A stretch of 64,000 bases of DNA, taken from assembly GCA_022829145.1 (NCBI GenBank), contig CM040748.1, forward strand, positions 22,649,501 to 22,713,500, given 5' to 3'. Each line of letters starts with the position of its first letter. Within the stretch, counting starts at the first letter, position 1. The stretch is from Albula goreensis. Lineage: Eukaryota; Chordata; Actinopteri; Albuliformes; Albulidae. The notes beneath the pieces were generated by a model. The model was not told where the DNA came from and did not search any database. It saw only the letters and a program-made list of their open reading frames with translations. Of this stretch, positions 60,501 through 64,000 are shown piece by piece. A program made the translations under genes and the position numbers.

Positions 60501-63500
60501 ATCACCCTGAAGGACCCACTTCAAAACACAGATTCCTCACATTCAGACTCCAGTTTATTTTCCACTGGGAGCGGCGTACTTGGACGCAGGCAGGGCTGAC
60601 ATCTGCACTGCAGTTTGTTTTTACAGTCCTGGATGAATAAAACAGCCTCCTCCACTCCGGAGCTGACATATTAATTTATTTCTTATAAGAACACACACAT
60701 CTTTTTCAGAGGAATAATTCTTTGAGTGACTACAAGAATGGGCAGAGGCGTGTGTCGGAGGACTGAACAGACTCTCTAGGGGACAAAGAGATGTAAATAC
60801 ATGTTCACTGCTTTATTTGTGCTGTGGCTGCGGCTTATTTAACTGTATTTTGTCGTCAGTTTGTTTGTATCCTTGCCTTGCTGTAAATCCCAAAGATGTT
60901 GTGGTCTTCATTGCATTTTGCAAAGCCGTGGTGTAAATAATGAGGTTTCCATAATTTTATTTAAGGACACCTTGAACTCAAACAGTGTTTGTGTTCTAGC
61001 TCTTAATAAATATTCTAATTGGCAACCATGAGTGGATCTCCTGTGTTACTGGCAAAAGATTTCAGGAAGTGAAAGGTACAGCCTTGCTTTTTGCAGTTCG
61101 GCAACTGGCAGGCAAATGGAGCCAAGCAGGAAAAATTAATAAGTAAATAACTGGTCATGAAATGCAAAAAGGAGCAATGGCAACCATGTTTGACTTGTAT
61201 AATACTACAGTAACAGCAGTTACTGTACAAAATGAAGTTACATAAATAAAAATGTCATCCATGATGAATTATACATAGAATGTATCAAGTGCTTGTCCTC
61301 TGTCCCTTGTGACAATGGAGACATAGCATAATGTGACAATAACAGAATTACCAGTTACCAGTAAGGTAAGATCAAATCCACTGTAGGCCCAGGTTGATCA
61401 TAAAATGAGGTGTAGTCAGGCACGTTTCTGGCATATTGCTATTTATATTTAGGGCTAAGCAGGTAAGTTACTGCCAGCCAGAGGAATGAACCTTACAAAA
61501 CTTCACACAAACAGGGTTAACAAGAAATTGTTATTCATGCTTCATATTAGGTTTACTGGATAGTGTCCCTTACCTCGGGTTCAATCTTTTTTTAAAGGGA
61601 CAACACATGGTTTATAAGTGCCAAACATAGCTCAAAGCTGATTTACGTCTATAGTTCTGTGGCATAAAAATTTACAATTGTTTTTTATTCATGATTAGAT
61701 GATATCCAAGATATTACACTTAAAGACAAAGATATTGGATCATAAAAAGTTGGATACAATTACATTAGTGAACTGATTCACCCCTAACATATTGCACACA
61801 CCATTTATGATGATTTTCCTCATCTAATTAAAGAATTCAGCTTTGATTTATTACTCAAGTTCCTTGGTTTTCATTTCAGTTTGTCTTTTACATTTCAATC
61901 TCTTTAACTTACTTTCACTTTGTCCCACACCTTGTAGTGCATGAATTGAGATAAAGTCCTATATTCTAGAGGGTCATTTCAAAGTGCTACTTCCTCCTTT
62001 GTATCAAACAACTGAAGACATATCAAAGGTGATTTCCTTTTATCAATTATAAAAAGTAAAATGCTTAGCAGAAGTTTTATTAAAATGATTTTCAATCTGT
62101 TGTGAAATACAGTGCTTTCTTCAGCAGTTTCATCTCAATTCCTCTCCAAGTGGAAGCATGGTGGTATATTTATATCAGTAGAATTCTGTTGATAAACCAG
62201 AGGGACTAAACAGCAACAAGAAGCAGCTTGGAGAGCAAACAAAATTACAAATGACAAAGTCACAAATGATTCACAAAAGACAGTCACTTTTTGTTTGGGG
62301 GGGATATTTTCCCATTTGGCATGGTGGCTCACAGCTGGAGCTGGGACAGCGCTGGAGCACTGTGCTGACCACAGTCATCTGGGTTTGCACCAAGACAAAA
62401 ATGAATTAACTGGGGGGAAGAACACAACACTGTCTGTTCAATCAGGCAAATTGTCTGAACCAAGATGTGTTTCAAATTTGAATATAAATATATAATGTCT
62501 GAACTTTCACTGGCAAAAGAAGGGTACATTCACTCATCCTGGTTTGTAAAGTATGAATGAAACCTCTGATTCTCATTCCAGAGGGCACAAGACAGACTGT
62601 CTGTTCTGCTCTGTTTCCATGACAATATAAGTATAAACACCAAAACACAAGAAAACCTTTCTGCCATGCTTTATTGACACAGGTATTCCTGAGAAATTAA
62701 ATCATTAAATTCTATGACAGACATACAATTAATCAGAGTAAAATCACTGTAAATTCTCAGTGAGGTGCAAAGGCAAACATGAATAATTTGCCTGTCAGAA
62801 ATAAATCACTTTGTTCATGCATGAGGGATTTTTCTTCCTGTCGACCACAAAGATGCTTCTGTCTCTCTCTGCATCAGCGTGCTCCTGGGGAAGTCACATT
62901 TCGCTTTCTCTTCATTAGTCACAATAACCATAACTCTCTACATTACTGCTCATGTAGCTTCGAAGCACATATTGAAATAGCATCACCTCACACTCACATG
63001 CAAGTCAATGACCACAATCACAGCAAAAATAAGACCAGTAAAACCAGGGAAACTTGTTTCCATTTAGTAATGTATGCTTCCAGAACTACTGTGAGCAACC
63101 AAGTGGCTTAAATTATATTTTTGATATTGGTTGTTATTTAGGTTTTACTTGAGCGATCCACCAGGTGCAGAATTCCCACCAAAAGGAATCTGGCTATTCT
63201 AAATTGTATTTTATCGTGCTGTCAATGATGTCTGTGCCCTGCTGACAGGATGACTTCATGCCCAGTCTAAAGGGAATAGGGGTGTGTGTGCTTGTGTGCT
63301 AGCATTCCCATCCTCTGTATTTTCTTTGAAAAGCCTGGTTTATTAATTTGCCATTTTCTCCAGCGAAACAACCTCTCAACATAGACAAGTACGGGAAAAA
63401 CCTATAATTATATTACTCAGGCTAATTTGCTGACACATTATCCACATTCAAGCTGATTGTGTGGCCTTGTCTACACTCCATTTGATTTACTTGCTAATAT

Positions 63501-64000
63501 TTTGGTGGTAAATTTTACATAAAATATTATTCTACATTATTGACATTGTACAGATAAATGCGGCACAATTCTGGAAATAAAACCTATATATAAATACTCT
63601 GATGCTTTAAGACAAAGAGATGTCAATGAGCAAATGCAGGAGGTGGTGTGGGCACTTGGAGGTCCTGTTCCCCAGTATAATATTAGAGACACATTACATT
63701 ACTTTAAAAGGTTATTACACAAATACATGATGTAGCCATTCATAAACTCTGCCTTGTCATTCTCAAGCCTTGATATTTGCTCCTGATTTTAAACAACTTT
63801 AAACAGCTTATCTTACCACATGCTGAAAGCAAATTATAAAAAAACATACAGTGCAATCTGTTTACAAGAGCAGAGCAGTTCAGACATGGTTAGCCATATA
63901 TCTGTAATATTTTCATCTGATAAAAATATATATTTTAATATTTATCAGATTAAATGTATTGATACATGACTGACAAAGACCAATTACCATATTTATGTAG
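57527..64000. other. gene desert, part 6, to the right edge
   Basis: No gene recognised. AT-rich, with less AT-rich patches at 58740-59230 and 60400-60660 that have no known domain. A small AT-rich inverted repeat (ATCTGATAAA at 63915 and TTTATCAGAT at 63941) lies near the edge. Confidence 0.55.
63915..63950. repeat. AT-rich inverted repeat, 10-bp arms
   Basis: ATCTGATAAA at 63915-63924 and its reverse complement at 63941-63950 flank a 16-base A/T-only centre. It could extrude as a cruciform, but chance is likely in such AT-rich DNA. Confidence 0.4.

Overview
The window looks like vertebrate nuclear DNA, most probably from a ray-finned (teleost-type) fish. The evidence is a split vertebrate gene with clear splice signals, long AT-rich non-coding stretches, very long (TG)n and (AC)n microsatellites, and worn copies of repeat types common in fish (a LINE 3' tail and a PIF/Harbinger-type DNA transposon). 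There is no bacterial gene packing, operon, CRISPR array, tRNA or rRNA gene that I can see.

Only two protein-coding loci can be supported, both on the + strand. At the left edge (992-1903) is the terminal coding exon of a T-type voltage-gated calcium channel alpha-1 subunit, best read as cacna1g. It has an intron to its left (1-991) and a 3' UTR to its right. About 24 kb downstream (26025-27182) is a complete single-exon class A GPCR, recognisable as a urotensin II receptor (uts2r). The two genes are not expected to share a pathway. Human CACNA1G and UTS2R are both on chromosome 17q, so their proximity may be an old linkage.

The rest is non-coding. 3.9-26 kb holds a LINE tail (about 10.95-11.05 kb), a C-rich tract (13.9 kb), a roughly 212-bp (TG)n tract with a 41-bp palindrome just after it (14.5-14.8 kb), and a degenerate dispersed fish repeat (23.5-23.7 kb). 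From 27.4 kb to the right edge is a gene-poor desert of about 36.6 kb. It contains an (ATATT)n tract (36.6 kb), a compound AC repeat (42.5 kb), a nested degenerate tandem repeat (46.2-46.85 kb), a splice-framed candidate non-coding exon (49.9 kb), a long hairpin (53.46-53.57 kb) and a short Harbinger-like element with a frameshifted MADF coding remnant (56.8-57.5 kb).

The items most worth a second look are the 53.5 kb hairpin (microRNA-like precursor or foldback MITE), the Harbinger/MADF relic, the two-level tandem repeat at 46.2-46.85 kb, the protein-like minus-strand segment at 5.65-5.88 kb, and the start-site ambiguity of uts2r. I found no strong evidence of a wholly new biological system.
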